64,000 bases of DNA from Sphingopyxis sp. BE259 (lineage in GTDB: Bacteria; Pseudomonadota; Alphaproteobacteria; Sphingomonadales; Sphingomonadaceae): NCBI RefSeq assembly GCF_031457495.1, contig NZ_JAVDWM010000001.1, positions 1,166,001 to 1,230,000 on the forward strand. Reading direction: 5' to 3'. The notes under the pieces were generated by a model. It was not told the DNA's origin. It ran no database searches and was given only the letters and a program-made list of their open reading frames with translations. This document shows positions 37,409 to 48,361 of the stretch, piece by piece. The position numbers and the translations under genes are program-made. Positions within the stretch are counted from its first letter, which is position 1. Every line of letters begins with the position of its first letter.

Positions 37409-38806
37409 ATGGCTGATTACGACTACGACGTCCTTGTCATCGGTGCCGGTCCCGGCGGTTATGTCGCGGCGATCCGCGCGGCGCAGCTCGGCCTCAAGAC
37501 TGCCTGCGCCGATGGCCGCGCGACGCTGGGTGGCACCTGCCTCAACGTCGGCTGCATCCCGTCGAAGGCGATGCTTCACGCGTCGGAATATTATGACGCC
37601 GCGGCGAACGGAGCGATGGCGAAGATGGGGATCGACGTGACCCCGAAGCTCAACCTGCCCGCGATGCACGCGCAGCGTGTCGACGCGGTCAAGGGGCTGA
37701 CGGCGGGGATCGAATTCCTGTTCAAAAAGAACAAGGTCGACTGGCTGAAAGGCTATGCGGCGTTCACCGGCAAGGACAGCGTCGAGGTTGCAGGCAAGAC
37801 CTATCGCGCCAAGAACATTATCATCGCGACCGGTTCGTCGGTCACCCCGCTGCCCGGCGTCGAGGTCGATAACGACAAGCAGGTCATCGTCGATTCGACC
37901 GGCGCGCTCGAACTGGCCAAGGTGCCGGGCCATATGGTCGTCATCGGCGGCGGCGTGATCGGGCTGGAACTTGGCAGCGTGTGGCGCCGTCTGGGCGCCA
38001 GCGTTACTTGCGTCGAATTTCTCGACCAGATCCTGCCCGGCATGGACGCCGATATCCGCAAGGATGCCAACCGCATCTTCAAAAAACAGGGCATCGAATT
38101 CAAGCTGAAGACCAAGGTCACCGGCGCGGCGGTGAAGGGCAAGAAGGCCGTGTTGACGCTTGAACCCGCCGCGGGCGGCGCGGCGGAGACGCTGGAGGCC
38201 GATGTCGTGCTGGTGTCGATCGGGCGGCGCCCGAACACTGACGGCCTCGCGCTCGACAAGGCGGGGCTGGCGGTCAATGCGCGCGGCCAGATCGAAACCG
38301 ACCATGATTTCTCGACGCAGGTGCCGGGCATCTGGGCGATCGGCGACGTCATCCCCGGCCCAATGCTCGCGCACAAGGCCGAGGACGAGGGCATCGCCTG
38401 CGCCGAGAATATCGCGGGCCAGACCGGCATTGTGAACCATGATGTGATTCCTTCGGTCGTCTATACCTGGCCCGAAATCGCCGGGGTTGGCCTGACCGAG
38501 GAGCAAGCGAAGGAAAAGTGTGAGGTCAAGGTCGGCAAGTTTCCGATGGCAGGCAACAGCCGCGCCAAGACCAACCATGAGCCCGACGGTTTTGTAAAGA
38601 TCATCGCCGACGCCAAGACCGACCGCGTGCTGGGCGTGTGGTGCATCGCCAGCGTTGCCGGCACGATGATCGCGCAGGCGGCGCAGGCGATGGAATTTGG
38701 CGCGACGTCCGAAGACATCGCCTACACCTGCCACGCGCACCCGACGCACAGCGAGGCGATCAAGGAAGCCGCGATGGCGGTGACGGGCAAGCCGATCCAC
38801 GTCTGA
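37409..38806 (+). CDS. lpdA: Dihydrolipoyl dehydrogenase (E3)
   Basis: The 465-residue flavoprotein reoxidises the lipoyl group of OdhB. It has the FAD loop VIGAGPGGYVAAIRAAQLG, the redox disulphide GGTCLNVGCIPSK (Cys44, Cys49), the NAD loop VVIGGGVIGLELGSVW and the C-terminal active-site pair HAHPTHSEAI. Position after odhB indicates dedication to 2-oxoglutarate dehydrogenase. The palindrome at 37366-37392 separates it from the GIY-YIG gene; ggagtgag provides the ribosome site. Confidence 0.97.
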   Translation: MADYDYDVLVIGAGPGGYVAAIRAAQLGLKTACADGRATLGGTCLNVGCIPSKAMLHASEYYDAAANGAMAKMGIDVTPKLNLPAMHAQRVDAVKGLTAGIEFLFKKNKVDWLKGYAAFTGKDSVEVAGKTYRAKNIIIATGSSVTPLPGVEVDNDKQVIVDSTGALELAKVPGHMVVIGGGVIGLELGSVWRRLGASVTCVEFLDQILPGMDADIRKDANRIFKKQGIEFKLKTKVTGAAVKGKKAVLTLEPAAGGAAETLEADVVLVSIGRRPNTDGLALDKAGLAVNARGQIETDHDFSTQVPGIWAIGDVIPGPMLAHKAEDEGIACAENIAGQTGIVNHDVIPSVVYTWPEIAGVGLTEEQAKEKCEVKVGKFPMAGNSRAKTNHEPDGFVKIIADAKTDRVLGVWCIASVAGTMIAQAAQAMEFGATSEDIAYTCHAHPTHSEAIKEAAMAVTGKPIHV

Positions 38807-38828
38807 GGCAATAAGGGGGAGAGAGATT

Positions 38829-40166
38829 ATGGCGAAGCATTGGCTCTGGGCAGCGGCTTCGCTGACCCTCTCCCTCACCGCCACCAGCGCGCAGGCGGCG
38901 CCCGACCTGAATGCCGCCAACGCGCGGCTGACCGCGCTGCTCGATAAGAATTACCCGGCGCTCGATGCGCTCTACCGCGATTTGCACCAGAACCCCGAAC
39001 TCGGAATGCAGGAGGTTCGCACCGCGGGGATCCTCGCTCAGCACCTCCGCAAAGCGGGCTTTACCGTGACCGAAAAGGTCGGCGGGACCGGCGTCGTCGG
39101 CGTACTCAAAAATGGCGAAGGTCCGACCATCCTGATTCGCGCCGACATGGACGCGCTGCCGATGGAGGAAAAGACCGGGCTCGCGTGGGCGAGCAAGGCG
39201 CGCGCGAATTATGAGGGCAAGGATGTGCCGGTCATGCACGCCTGCGGCCATGACACCCATGTCGCCTATCTGGTCGGGGTCGCGCAGGCGCTGAGCACAA
39301 TGCGCGACAGCTGGTCGGGCACCGTGGTGCTGATCGGCCAGCCCGCCGAGGAGATTTTGAAGGGCGCGAAAGCGATGCTCGACGACGGGCTGCTGACGCG
39401 CTTTCCCAAACCCGATTATGGCTTTGCCGCGCATGTGCTGAACGGCCCGACCGGCACGGTGGGGATCAAGGCGGGGACGGCTTTCTCGGCCTCTGACAGC
39501 TATTCGATCACCTTTCATGGCCGCGGCGGTCATGGCTCGATGCCGTCGGCGACGCTCGACCCGATCCCGATCGCGGCGCGCTTCGTCACCGATGTGCAAA
39601 CGGTGATCAGCCGCGAAAAGGATCCCTATGCGTTCGGCGTGCTGACCATCGGCGCGATCAACGCGGGCAGCGCCCCGAACATCATCCCCGACAGCGCCGA
39701 GGTGAAGGTCAATATCCGCTCGCTGACCCCCGAGGTGCGCCAGTTGCTGCGCTCGGGCGCCGAGCGGTCGGCCAAGGCGGCGGCGATGATGGGCAATGCG
39801 CCCGAACCGACGATCACCTATCTGACCGGCACCGCCAGTCTGGTGAACGACGAGTCGATGGCGGCCAATGGCTTTGAAATCCTGAAACCGGTATTCGGCG
39901 ACAAATTGCTGTTCGCGCCCGCCAGCGCCGCGCCGGTTTCGGCGAGCGAGGATTATTCGGAGTTTGTCGATGCCGGCATCCCGTCGCTCTATTTTGCGAT
40001 CGGCGGCTATGATCCCGCGGTGCTCGCCGATCTGAAGGCCAAGGGCCAGCCGATCCCGACCAACCATTCGCCCTTCTTTGCCCCCCAGGCCGAGCCGGTG
40101 ATCCGCGGCGCGGTGTCGGCCATCGTCCTGTCGGTGATCGGCGGAGTGCGGCCGGGCGCGAAGTAA
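38829..40166 (+). CDS. Exported M20-family amidohydrolase
   Basis: The 445-residue protein has a signal peptide (WAAASLTLSLTATSAQAAP) and an M20D metal-hydrolase core: YRDLHQNPELGMQE, RADMDALPMEEKTG, HACGHDTHVA and GQPAEEILKGA, with the dimerisation lid around GRGGHGSMP. It resembles hippurate/N-acyl-amino-acid amidohydrolases and should act in the periplasm. It lies 22 nt behind lpdA, probably in the same transcript, though no metabolic link is obvious. Confidence 0.9.
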   Translation: MAKHWLWAAASLTLSLTATSAQAAPDLNAANARLTALLDKNYPALDALYRDLHQNPELGMQEVRTAGILAQHLRKAGFTVTEKVGGTGVVGVLKNGEGPTILIRADMDALPMEEKTGLAWASKARANYEGKDVPVMHACGHDTHVAYLVGVAQALSTMRDSWSGTVVLIGQPAEEILKGAKAMLDDGLLTRFPKPDYGFAAHVLNGPTGTVGIKAGTAFSASDSYSITFHGRGGHGSMPSATLDPIPIAARFVTDVQTVISREKDPYAFGVLTIGAINAGSAPNIIPDSAEVKVNIRSLTPEVRQLLRSGAERSAKAAAMMGNAPEPTITYLTGTASLVNDESMAANGFEILKPVFGDKLLFAPASAAPVSASEDYSEFVDAGIPSLYFAIGGYDPAVLADLKAKGQPIPTNHSPFFAPQAEPVIRGAVSAIVLSVIGGVRPGAK

Positions 40167-40172
40167 GCGCCC

Positions 40173-40805
40173 ATGTTCGATTTCGACAATGCGCTGATCG
40201 TCCGCCTGCTCGACCTGGCGGGGATCGGCGTGTTTGCCTTGTCGGGCGCGTTGATGGCGGTGCGGCTGCGCCAGACATTGGTCACCGCCGCCTTTTTCGC
40301 GCTGGTCACCGGGGTCGGCGGCGGCAGCGTGCGCGACCTGCTGATCGGTGCGCCGGTGTTCTGGGTGCAGGACGGCGCGATTTCGGCGGTGTGCATCGCG
40401 ATCGCGCTGATCGTGTGGATCACCCCCGAACGCTGGTGGCAGGGGCAATTGCTCGAATGGGCCGATGCCGTCGGGCTGGCGGCCTACGCCGTGTTCGGCA
40501 CTGCCAAGGCGCTGGCTTGGGGGGTGCCGCCTGCCCCGGCGCTGTTGATGGGGGTCATCACCGGCTGCGTCGGCGGCACCATCCGCGACATCTTGGCGGG
40601 GGTGCCATCGATTATCGTGCGCCCCGAAATCTATGTCACTGCGGCGGCGCTGGCGTCGGGATTGTTCCTGCTGCTCTTGTGGCTGGGGACGGGGACGCCG
40701 GTGGCGGCGGTGGTCGGTGCGGTCGCCGGGTTCATCCTGCGCGGAGCGGCGATCCGCTGGTCGCTGGCGCTGCCCGCCTATCGCGATCCCAAGACAGGGG
40801 ATTAG
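40173..40805 (+). CDS. TRIC/UPF0126-family membrane protein
   Basis: The 210-residue protein has about seven hydrophobic helices arranged as two repeats of the UPF0126 unit. Repeat 1 holds GVFALSGALMAVRLRQT and GVGGGSVRDLLIG; repeat 2 holds AYAVFGTAKALAWG and GCVGGTIRDILAG. The glycine-rich GG-xRD blocks are diagnostic of prokaryotic trimeric intracellular cation channels; glycine transport has also been proposed for the family. It follows the amidohydrolase by six nt. Confidence 0.9.
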   Translation: MFDFDNALIVRLLDLAGIGVFALSGALMAVRLRQTLVTAAFFALVTGVGGGSVRDLLIGAPVFWVQDGAISAVCIAIALIVWITPERWWQGQLLEWADAVGLAAYAVFGTAKALAWGVPPAPALLMGVITGCVGGTIRDILAGVPSIIVRPEIYVTAAALASGLFLLLLWLGTGTPVAAVVGAVAGFILRGAAIRWSLALPAYRDPKTGD

Positions 40806-40832
40806 GGCAAGTGCGCTAAATCTGACCACCTT

Positions 40833-40911
40833 CCGTTCGTGTCGAGCGAAGTCGAGACACGCGAAGGCGGGCACGAACTCAGCGTGTCTCGACTTTGCTC
40901 GACACAAACGG
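40833..40911. repeat. Inverted-repeat intergenic element
   Basis: Two 29-nt arms (40833-40861 and 40883-40911) are inverted copies with two differences. Each contains the self-complementary core gtcgag-cgaagt-cgagac. This is a second, unrelated repeat class in the window. Confidence 0.8.
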
Positions 40912-41013
40912 ACGATGAGGATGCTGATCCAAACCATGATGCTCAGCGACCCGGCTTGACGTTCGCGTCAACTGCGCCATGCTAAGGAAAACCGGCCAAA
41001 GGATTTCTGCAGC

Positions 41014-41916
41014 ATGACCATCGCGCAAACGACCGCCAACGGCATCCATATCACTTATGAGGACAAGGGACCGCGCGACGCGCCGGTCATCCTGCTGGTG
41101 ATGGGCCTGGGCGGGCAGCTGACTTTGTGGCCCGACGAGTTTGTCGATGCGCTGAACGCGCATGGCTTTCGCACCATCCGCTACGACAATCGCGACGTCG
41201 GCCTGTCGACGCGCTTCGACGCCGCGGGGGTGCCGAACCTGAAATGGATGTTCGTGAAGGCGGCGATCGGATTGCCGGTGCGGCCCGCCTATACGCTCGC
41301 CGATATGGCCGCCGACGGCATCGCTTTGCTCGATCATCTGGCGATCGACCGCGCGCATATCGTCGGGGCATCGATGGGCGGCATGATTTCGCAGCATATC
41401 GCGGCGCGCTACCCCGATCGCACGCTGTCGCTGACTTCGATCATGTCGAGCACCGGCAACCGCCGCCTGCCGCGGGCGCGCAAGGAAGCAATGCAGGCGC
41501 TGGCGAACCGCCCGATGAGCGGCGATCCCGAAGCGCTAATCGCCTATTCGGTCCGCACCGCGCGGGTGATCGGCAGCCCGGCCTATCCCGCCGCCGAGGA
41601 ACGGCTGCAACGCCGCGTCCGCGCCGATTTCGAACGCGGCTGGTATCCGCAAGGCGTCGCGCGGCAGATGGCGGCGATCGTCGCCGATGGTGACCGCCGC
41701 GACCTGCTGAAATCGATCACCGCGCCGACCTTGGTCGTGCATGGCGAGGATGATCCGCTGGTGCCGCTCGCCGCGGGGCGCGATACGGCAGAGAATATCG
41801 CGGGGGCGCGGTTGATGACGATCCCGGGGATGGGGCATGACCTGCCGCTGGCACTGGTCGACACGCTGGCGGATGCCATCGCCGAGCATGCGAAGGGCGT
41901 TGGGGTGGCGGCGTAA
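41014..41916 (+). CDS. Alpha/beta hydrolase
   Basis: The 300-residue protein is a classical alpha/beta hydrolase: oxyanion region LVMGLGGQLTLWPDEF, RYDNRDVGLSTRF, nucleophile elbow VGASMGGMISQHIA, acid in VVHGEDDPLVPL and His in GMGHDLP. The pattern resembles cytoplasmic esterases and epoxide-hydrolase-like enzymes of the polyketide or lipase class. No signal peptide. It is flanked on both sides by repeat elements and appears monocistronic. Substrate unknown. Confidence 0.87.
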   Translation: MTIAQTTANGIHITYEDKGPRDAPVILLVMGLGGQLTLWPDEFVDALNAHGFRTIRYDNRDVGLSTRFDAAGVPNLKWMFVKAAIGLPVRPAYTLADMAADGIALLDHLAIDRAHIVGASMGGMISQHIAARYPDRTLSLTSIMSSTGNRRLPRARKEAMQALANRPMSGDPEALIAYSVRTARVIGSPAYPAAEERLQRRVRADFERGWYPQGVARQMAAIVADGDRRDLLKSITAPTLVVHGEDDPLVPLAAGRDTAENIAGARLMTIPGMGHDLPLALVDTLADAIAEHAKGVGVAA

Positions 41917-41939
41917 GGGCCAGCGGTATTCCTCAATTT

Positions 41940-42022
41940 CGTCATTGCGAGCGAAGCGAAGCAATCCAGGGCGGTTTACACGCACTCTGGATTGCCGCGT
42001 CGCTTCGCTCCTCGCAATGACG
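41940..42022. repeat. REPIN-like inverted element
   Basis: Arms 41940-41969 (cgtcattgcgagcgaagcg...) and 41987-42022 are inverted with a short insertion in the right one. The left arm ends ccag and the right begins ctgg, the same tag position as in the GIY-YIG-linked elements. It lies between convergent genes. Confidence 0.75.
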
Positions 42023-42027
42023 AGAGG

Positions 42028-44010
42028 TTATTTCAATAGCATCGCTACCGTCGCCAGGAACCCCTTCGCCTCGGCCGCGCCCGCCCGTGGCACCGCGGGC
42101 AGATAGCCGCGGCAGTCGAGGCATGCGGCCTGCACCGAACCCGTCTGGGTCAGCAGCGCCATATCCTGCATCAGTCGCCGTTCGGTCAGCTGGCGGTTCA
42201 TCGCCGCGATGCCGAACCAGCCGCGCGGGGCGGCGGCGGTTTCTTCTTCGCTCTTGCCCCAATTGGCGAGCATCTTGGCAAATTCGCTTGGCTCTTCCTC
42301 ATAATATTTGGCGTGGAAGTCGCCCTCTACCTTGGCGAGTTTCGCCGCTGCCGCCAGCGCCGCGGGCAGGCCGCCGAATTGATCGACCAGGCCCAGCTGG
42401 CGCGCGGTGCCGCCCGCCCAGACGCGGCCTTCGGCGATTGCCTGAACCTTGTCGAGCGGCTGCTTACGGCTTTTCGCGACCAGCCCGGTAAAGCGCACAT
42501 AGATGTCCTCGACGCTCGCCTGCGCCAGCGCGTTGAATTCTTCGTTCACGCCGCCAAACACGTCGGGCTGGCCCGACAGCGGCGTCGTCGCGATGCCGTC
42601 GGCGGTGACCCCGATCTTGGCGAGCGCCTGTTCGAAACTGGGCAGGATGCCGAACACCCCAATCGACCCGGTGATCGTCTCGGGCTCGGCAAAGATGCGG
42701 TCGGCGGGGGTCGAGATCCAATAGCCGCCCGATGCCGCGACATTGGCCATCGACACGACGACCGGCAATTTCTTGGCCTTGGCGGCGAGCAGCGCCTGAC
42801 GAATTTCCTCCGACGCCAGCACCGATCCGCCGGGCGAATCGACGCGCAGCACGATCGCCTTGGTGCTGCTGTCTGCCGCCGCGTCGAGGATATGCTGGGC
42901 GATGGTGGCACCGCCCGCGGTGCCGGTCGGTGCCTCGCCATCGATGATTTCGCCGACCACGGGAACGACCGCGATCGCGCTGCCCTTTTGTTCAGGCGGG
43001 TTGGCGGCGACCCAGTTTTCCAGCGGGATCGCATTATATTCCCACGGCTTGCTGTCGTCATAGGCGCCGCTGATTTCGGCGACGCGGGTGTTGAACGCCA
43101 TGCGGCTGCCGAGCTTGTCGATCAGCCCGGCGTCGAGCGACGCCTTTGACATGTCATTGCCCGCAGCGCGCACCGCGCCCGCGGTGTCGGCGATATAGGC
43201 GTCGATCTTGGCCTTTGGACGCGCCTTTTTGACGTCGCTCAGCCAATTGTCCCACAGCACGCTGGCATAGGCGAGATTGGCCTCCTTCGCCTCGGGCGAC
43301 TGGTCGCCGCGCAGGAAGGGTTCGACCGCGCTCTTGAAGGTGCCGACGCGATAGATGTTCGCGGTGATGCCAAGGCGGTCCATCAACCCTTTGTAATAGA
43401 GGCGCGATCCGCCGGGACCGGCGATGGCGACGCCGCCGACGCTGTCGGCCCAGATTTCGCTGGCGTGCGATGCGATCTGGTAGCTGTCGGTGGTGTAGGC
43501 GGTGGCAAAGGCCAGCACCGGTTTCTTCTTGGCGCGGACCTTGTCGATCGCGGTGCCGATTTCGGCGAGCGAGACTTGCCCGCCACCAAGGAAGCGGTCG
43601 AGATCGAGCACCACCGAGGTGACGCGCTTGTCGTCGGCGGCGCTTTCCAGCGCGTGGACGACGTCGCGGACGCGGATTTCCTGCAGCTGGTTGCCGCCCG
43701 ACAGCGCGGTGACGGTATCGACCTCGGCGGGTTGTTCGCTGACCACGCCGTCGAGTTCGATCAGCAGCGCACCTTCGCTGACCGGCAGCCCGGCATTGGG
43801 GCGTCCGGCAAGCAGGCCGAACAGAACGACGAAGAACAGCAGCAGAAAGATGAGCGCGAGCGCGTCCTTGATCGCGACCAGCAGTTTCCAAACCTTGCGC
43901 GGAAAACTCGTCGTCGATTTGGGCTTGTCGTCGCCGGGCAGCGGGCGGCGCACGGGAATAGCCCAGGGGCCGGCGGGATCGTTCGGGGTGGTGGTGGCGG
44001 TGTCGGTCAT
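42028..44010 (-). CDS. sppA: Signal peptide peptidase SppA, long form
   Basis: The 660-residue protein has one N-terminal membrane helix (LALIFLLLFFVVLFGLLAG) and two tandem S49 domains, as in the 67-kDa E. coli form. The catalytic Lys is in KKPVLAFATAYTTDSYQIAS (first domain) and the Ser in VSMANVAASGGYWIS (second domain), with LRVDSPGGSVLASEEI between them. It digests cleaved signal peptides in the inner membrane. The start at 44010 removes 12 unlikely residues. Confidence 0.95.
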   Translation of the reverse strand: MTDTATTTPNDPAGPWAIPVRRPLPGDDKPKSTTSFPRKVWKLLVAIKDALALIFLLLFFVVLFGLLAGRPNAGLPVSEGALLIELDGVVSEQPAEVDTVTALSGGNQLQEIRVRDVVHALESAADDKRVTSVVLDLDRFLGGGQVSLAEIGTAIDKVRAKKKPVLAFATAYTTDSYQIASHASEIWADSVGGVAIAGPGGSRLYYKGLMDRLGITANIYRVGTFKSAVEPFLRGDQSPEAKEANLAYASVLWDNWLSDVKKARPKAKIDAYIADTAGAVRAAGNDMSKASLDAGLIDKLGSRMAFNTRVAEISGAYDDSKPWEYNAIPLENWVAANPPEQKGSAIAVVPVVGEIIDGEAPTGTAGGATIAQHILDAAADSSTKAIVLRVDSPGGSVLASEEIRQALLAAKAKKLPVVVSMANVAASGGYWISTPADRIFAEPETITGSIGVFGILPSFEQALAKIGVTADGIATTPLSGQPDVFGGVNEEFNALAQASVEDIYVRFTGLVAKSRKQPLDKVQAIAEGRVWAGGTARQLGLVDQFGGLPAALAAAAKLAKVEGDFHAKYYEEEPSEFAKMLANWGKSEEETAAAPRGWFGIAAMNRQLTERRLMQDMALLTQTGSVQAACLDCRGYLPAVPRAGAAEAKGFLATVAMLLK

Positions 44011-44088
44011 ACGTGCAAACCTAGGGATGCGCTCCGCCCTTGGCAATGCACGCTTCGACCGGCGGGCAACCCAGCCCTATCGGCGACG

Positions 44089-45009
44089 TCAGAGCCAGCC
44101 TTCGCGGCGATACCAGCGCACCGTTTCGGCGAGCGCGTCGTCGGTGTCGCGCTCGGGCCGCCATAGCGCGGCGGGGGGCTGTGCGCCGGTGGTCGCGACC
44201 CAGTCGGGGTGGGCGATGTAGCGCGCGCGGTCGGGGGTCAGCTTGGCGCGGCTGCGGCGCACCAGCTTGTCGATCCGCCCGCCCGCCTTCAGCACCGCCG
44301 CGGGTACCGCGAGCGCTGCGACATGACTGCGCCCGACCGCGCGGCCGATCGCGCGGGCGAAGCCGCGGTGGGTCCAGCCATCGACTTCGCCATCGTCGGG
44401 CTCATAGGTTGCGTGGATGCTGGGGCCATGATCGCCCGCCAGCGCGACGAGCAAGCGTGCCAGATCGTCGACGTAAATCGCCGACATGCGGCCGCTGGGC
44501 GGCAACAGCGCGATGCCGCGCCGCGCCATGCGGAACAGGTCGAGCATTTCGGCGTCGCCGGGGCCGAACACCGCCGGCGGGCGGACGATCGTCCAGTCGA
44601 GACCGCTGCCCTGGACGATGATCTCAGCGCGCTCCTTCGACCAGCCATAATCGGAGAGGTCGGGCTCGCGCGCCGCGAGCGAGGAGACATGGACGAAGCG
44701 CGTGACGCCTGCGCTGTGCGCCGCGTCGATGACATGGCCCGTCGCGGTCGCATTGCCTGCTTCGAAAGCGGCGCGAGTCGGCACGTTGACCACCCCGGCG
44801 ATATGCATCACGACGTCGCTGCCCGCGACCATTTCGGCAAGGCTGTCGGGCTTGTCGAGCGCCCCCGCGATCCACGTCACGCCCTCTTGTTCGGCCTGCG
44901 GACGGCGGGCGAGGGCGCGGACGTGCCACCCCGCGTCGATCGCCTGCCGCATCGTTGCGCCGCCGACAAAGCCGGTCGCGCCGGTCATCGCCAGCACGGG
45001 CTGGGTCAC
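44089..45009 (-). CDS. NAD(P)-binding epimerase/NDUFA9-like protein
   Basis: Beginning at a GTG that overlaps the proB stop by 4 nt, the protein has 306 residues. It is an extended short-chain dehydrogenase: nucleotide loop LAMTGATGFVGGATMRQA, HIAGVVN, active-site-like SLAAREPDLSDYGWSKERAE (Tyr-x3-Lys) and RPPAVFGPGD. Such proteins act as sugar epimerases, reductases or as assembly factors of complex I. A much longer open frame upstream runs through proB and is ignored. Exact role unknown. Confidence 0.8.
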   Translation of the reverse strand: MTQPVLAMTGATGFVGGATMRQAIDAGWHVRALARRPQAEQEGVTWIAGALDKPDSLAEMVAGSDVVMHIAGVVNVPTRAAFEAGNATATGHVIDAAHSAGVTRFVHVSSLAAREPDLSDYGWSKERAEIIVQGSGLDWTIVRPPAVFGPGDAEMLDLFRMARRGIALLPPSGRMSAIYVDDLARLLVALAGDHGPSIHATYEPDDGEVDGWTHRGFARAIGRAVGRSHVAALAVPAAVLKAGGRIDKLVRRSRAKLTPDRARYIAHPDWVATTGAQPPAALWRPERDTDDALAETVRWYRREGWL

Positions 45010-46109
45010 AACAGCACCATATGATCGCGGTGGACCATCGCACTTCTTGGCGCATAGCCGAGCGCCGCTTCCTGCGCGTCGCGGCCAAGGCCGGTGATCG
45101 CGGCGGCATCGGCGGCGGGATATTCGGACAATCCGCGTGCGATAACCGCCCCGTCGGGGCCGACGATGTCCAGCACGTCGCCGCGGGCAAAGCTGCCCGT
45201 CACCTCGGTGACTCCAGCGGCGAGCAGGCTCGCACCGCCACGCAATGCGCGCGCCGCGCCGGCATCGATCGTCAGCCGTCCCTTGGCGGTCAGCCCGCCT
45301 GCGAGCCACGCCTTGCGCGCGCTCGCGCCTTTTTCGGCGACGAACAGGCTGTGCCGCGCGGCGGTCGACAGCGGCCGGTCGATCCGCCCCGACACGATTG
45401 CCAGATGCACGCCCGCGGCGTTGGCGATGCGCGCTGCGGCGATTTTCGACACCATGCCGCCCGACCCCATGCCCGACGCCGATCCGGTATCGGCCATTGC
45501 CTCGATGCGCGCGTCGATGTGTTCGATCCGCGCGATATGACTGGCGCCGGGCTGGGCTGGATTGCGGTCGTAAAGCCCGTCGATGTCGGACAGCAGCACG
45601 ACGCCGCCTGCGGCAGCGGCTTGAGCAACGCGCGCGGCAAGGCGATCATTGTCGCCAAAACGGATTTCCTCGGTCGCGACGCTGTCATTCTCGTTGATGA
45701 TCGGCACTACGTTCAGGCTGAGCAGGCGGTCGAGCGTCGCGGCGGCGTTGAGATAGCGGCGGCGGTCCTCCAGATCGTCGAGGGTCACCAGCATCTGCGC
45801 CGCGGTCAGCCCTTCGGCGCCCAGCACTTCGGCCCACACTTGCGACAAAGCGATCTGGCCAGTTGCGGCGGCGGCCTGGGCATCTTCGAGCGTCCCGCGC
45901 CCGCCCTTGGCAAGGCCCAGCCGCCGCGCGCCAAGCGCGATCGCCCCCGACGACACCACCGCCACCTGCTGCCCCGCGCGCGTCCGTTCGGCGATGTCGG
46001 CGGCGATGCCGACGAGCCAGTCGCGCCGCACCGTCCCGTCGGGATCGACGAGCAACGCCGAACCGATCTTGACGATCAGACGCGAACAGGCGGAGGGCGC
46101 GAACAACAT
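45006..46109 (-). CDS. proB: Glutamate 5-kinase
   Basis: The 367-residue enzyme phosphorylates glutamate in proline synthesis. Blocks: RLIVKIGSALLVD, VVSSGAIALGARRLGL, INENDSVATEEIRFGDND and GTGGMxTK-type GSGGMVSKIAAARIA, followed by a C-terminal PUA domain (about 270-350). The ATG at 46109 gives the usual N-terminus; an upstream TTG would add 12 residues. proA is not nearby. It is coupled to the following epimerase-like gene. Confidence 0.95.
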   Translation of the reverse strand: MLFAPSACSRLIVKIGSALLVDPDGTVRRDWLVGIAADIAERTRAGQQVAVVSSGAIALGARRLGLAKGGRGTLEDAQAAAATGQIALSQVWAEVLGAEGLTAAQMLVTLDDLEDRRRYLNAAATLDRLLSLNVVPIINENDSVATEEIRFGDNDRLAARVAQAAAAGGVVLLSDIDGLYDRNPAQPGASHIARIEHIDARIEAMADTGSASGMGSGGMVSKIAAARIANAAGVHLAIVSGRIDRPLSTAARHSLFVAEKGASARKAWLAGGLTAKGRLTIDAGAARALRGGASLLAAGVTEVTGSFARGDVLDIVGPDGAVIARGLSEYPAADAAAITGLGRDAQEAALGYAPRSAMVHRDHMVLL

Positions 46110-46155
46110 GACGCCGCCGATAGCGCGCGGCGCCGTCCGCGCCAATGCTATTACG

Positions 46156-46962
46156 TCAGCGTGAGCCGCCGAAGGTGTAGCTGAGCGCGACGCCGACCGA
46201 CGGCTGGCTGCGGCTGCCCAGTTGGCGCGTGATCGGCGAATCCGCCGCGTCGCCCATCAAGCGGTCGTAACGGCCATAGACCGCAACGCCCCAATTGCGT
46301 CCCAGCATCCGGTGATAACCTGCCGTCATCCCGACCGAATAGATGCCGCCGCCCGGATCATAGGCGGCAAGGCCAGAGGTCGCGGCGGCGACCGGAGACA
46401 CCCCGAAATAGGCGTTGGTGAATTTGGCATCGCCCAGGGTGACGCGCGGGCCGATCGAAAATAGCCAGTCGTCGCCGTCGCGCGCGATGTAATCGGCGCT
46501 GACTTCACCGACCCACCCCTTGTGGCCGCTCAGCGCCTTGCGGCCTTCGGCGCGCACTCGCAGCGAGGGGGTCAGATGGACCTGCGCGAACCCGCCAGCT
46601 TCGATCGTGAAACCGACCTTGGGCAAATCAGCGCCAATGTCAGCAGCGGTGCGTTTGCCGATGAAGCCCAGCGACGGTCCGAATGCGAAGTTTCCGGATT
46701 GCAGGAGCGGCCCGCCAAAGCTCTCGTCGGCGGCTTCGAAGGTGAATTCGGTGCCTTCGCGTTCGCGCGAGACATCGACATAGGGGCCGATCGACAGATC
46801 TTTCGACCCCGGCCATGACGGCGATAGCTGCGGCCCGAGGATGACGCGGGTGCGCTTTTCGGAGCCAGTGGCGGTGTCCTGCGCATGGGCGGGGAATGAC
46901 GCAACGCCGAGAATGGGCGAAGCGCAGAGCAGAAACTTGATCGCACGACGGTGAGAGAACAT
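46156..46962 (-). CDS. MipA/OmpV-family outer-membrane protein
   Basis: The 268-residue protein has a signal peptide (FLLCASPILGVASFPAHAQ) and an amphipathic beta-barrel of about twelve strands ending in an aromatic strand (VGVALSYTFGGSR). Family blocks are VILGPQLSPSWPGSKDLSI, FAFGPSLGFIGKR and GVAVYGRYDRLMGDAADSP. MipA/OmpV proteins sit in the outer membrane; MipA scaffolds murein enzymes in E. coli. It lies between obgE and proB on one strand. Function here unknown. Confidence 0.88.
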   Translation of the reverse strand: MFSHRRAIKFLLCASPILGVASFPAHAQDTATGSEKRTRVILGPQLSPSWPGSKDLSIGPYVDVSREREGTEFTFEAADESFGGPLLQSGNFAFGPSLGFIGKRTAADIGADLPKVGFTIEAGGFAQVHLTPSLRVRAEGRKALSGHKGWVGEVSADYIARDGDDWLFSIGPRVTLGDAKFTNAYFGVSPVAAATSGLAAYDPGGGIYSVGMTAGYHRMLGRNWGVAVYGRYDRLMGDAADSPITRQLGSRSQPSVGVALSYTFGGSR

Positions 46963-47012
46963 CCGGAATTCCTTGTTGTTTATGCTACAAGGCGCCCCGC
47001 CCCAATTCGTTC

Positions 47013-48311
<1,299 letters not shown>

Positions 48312-48361
48312 CTAAGGCATCGCATGATGCTTGCCCCGAAATTTTCCCGAAAGGATTTCAA

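Noticed and set aside
38760..40937. 725-codon minus-strand frame opposite the amidohydrolase and TRIC genes
   Set aside because: The translation is rich in Arg, His and Gln with no domain, while the + strand frames have clear family motifs.
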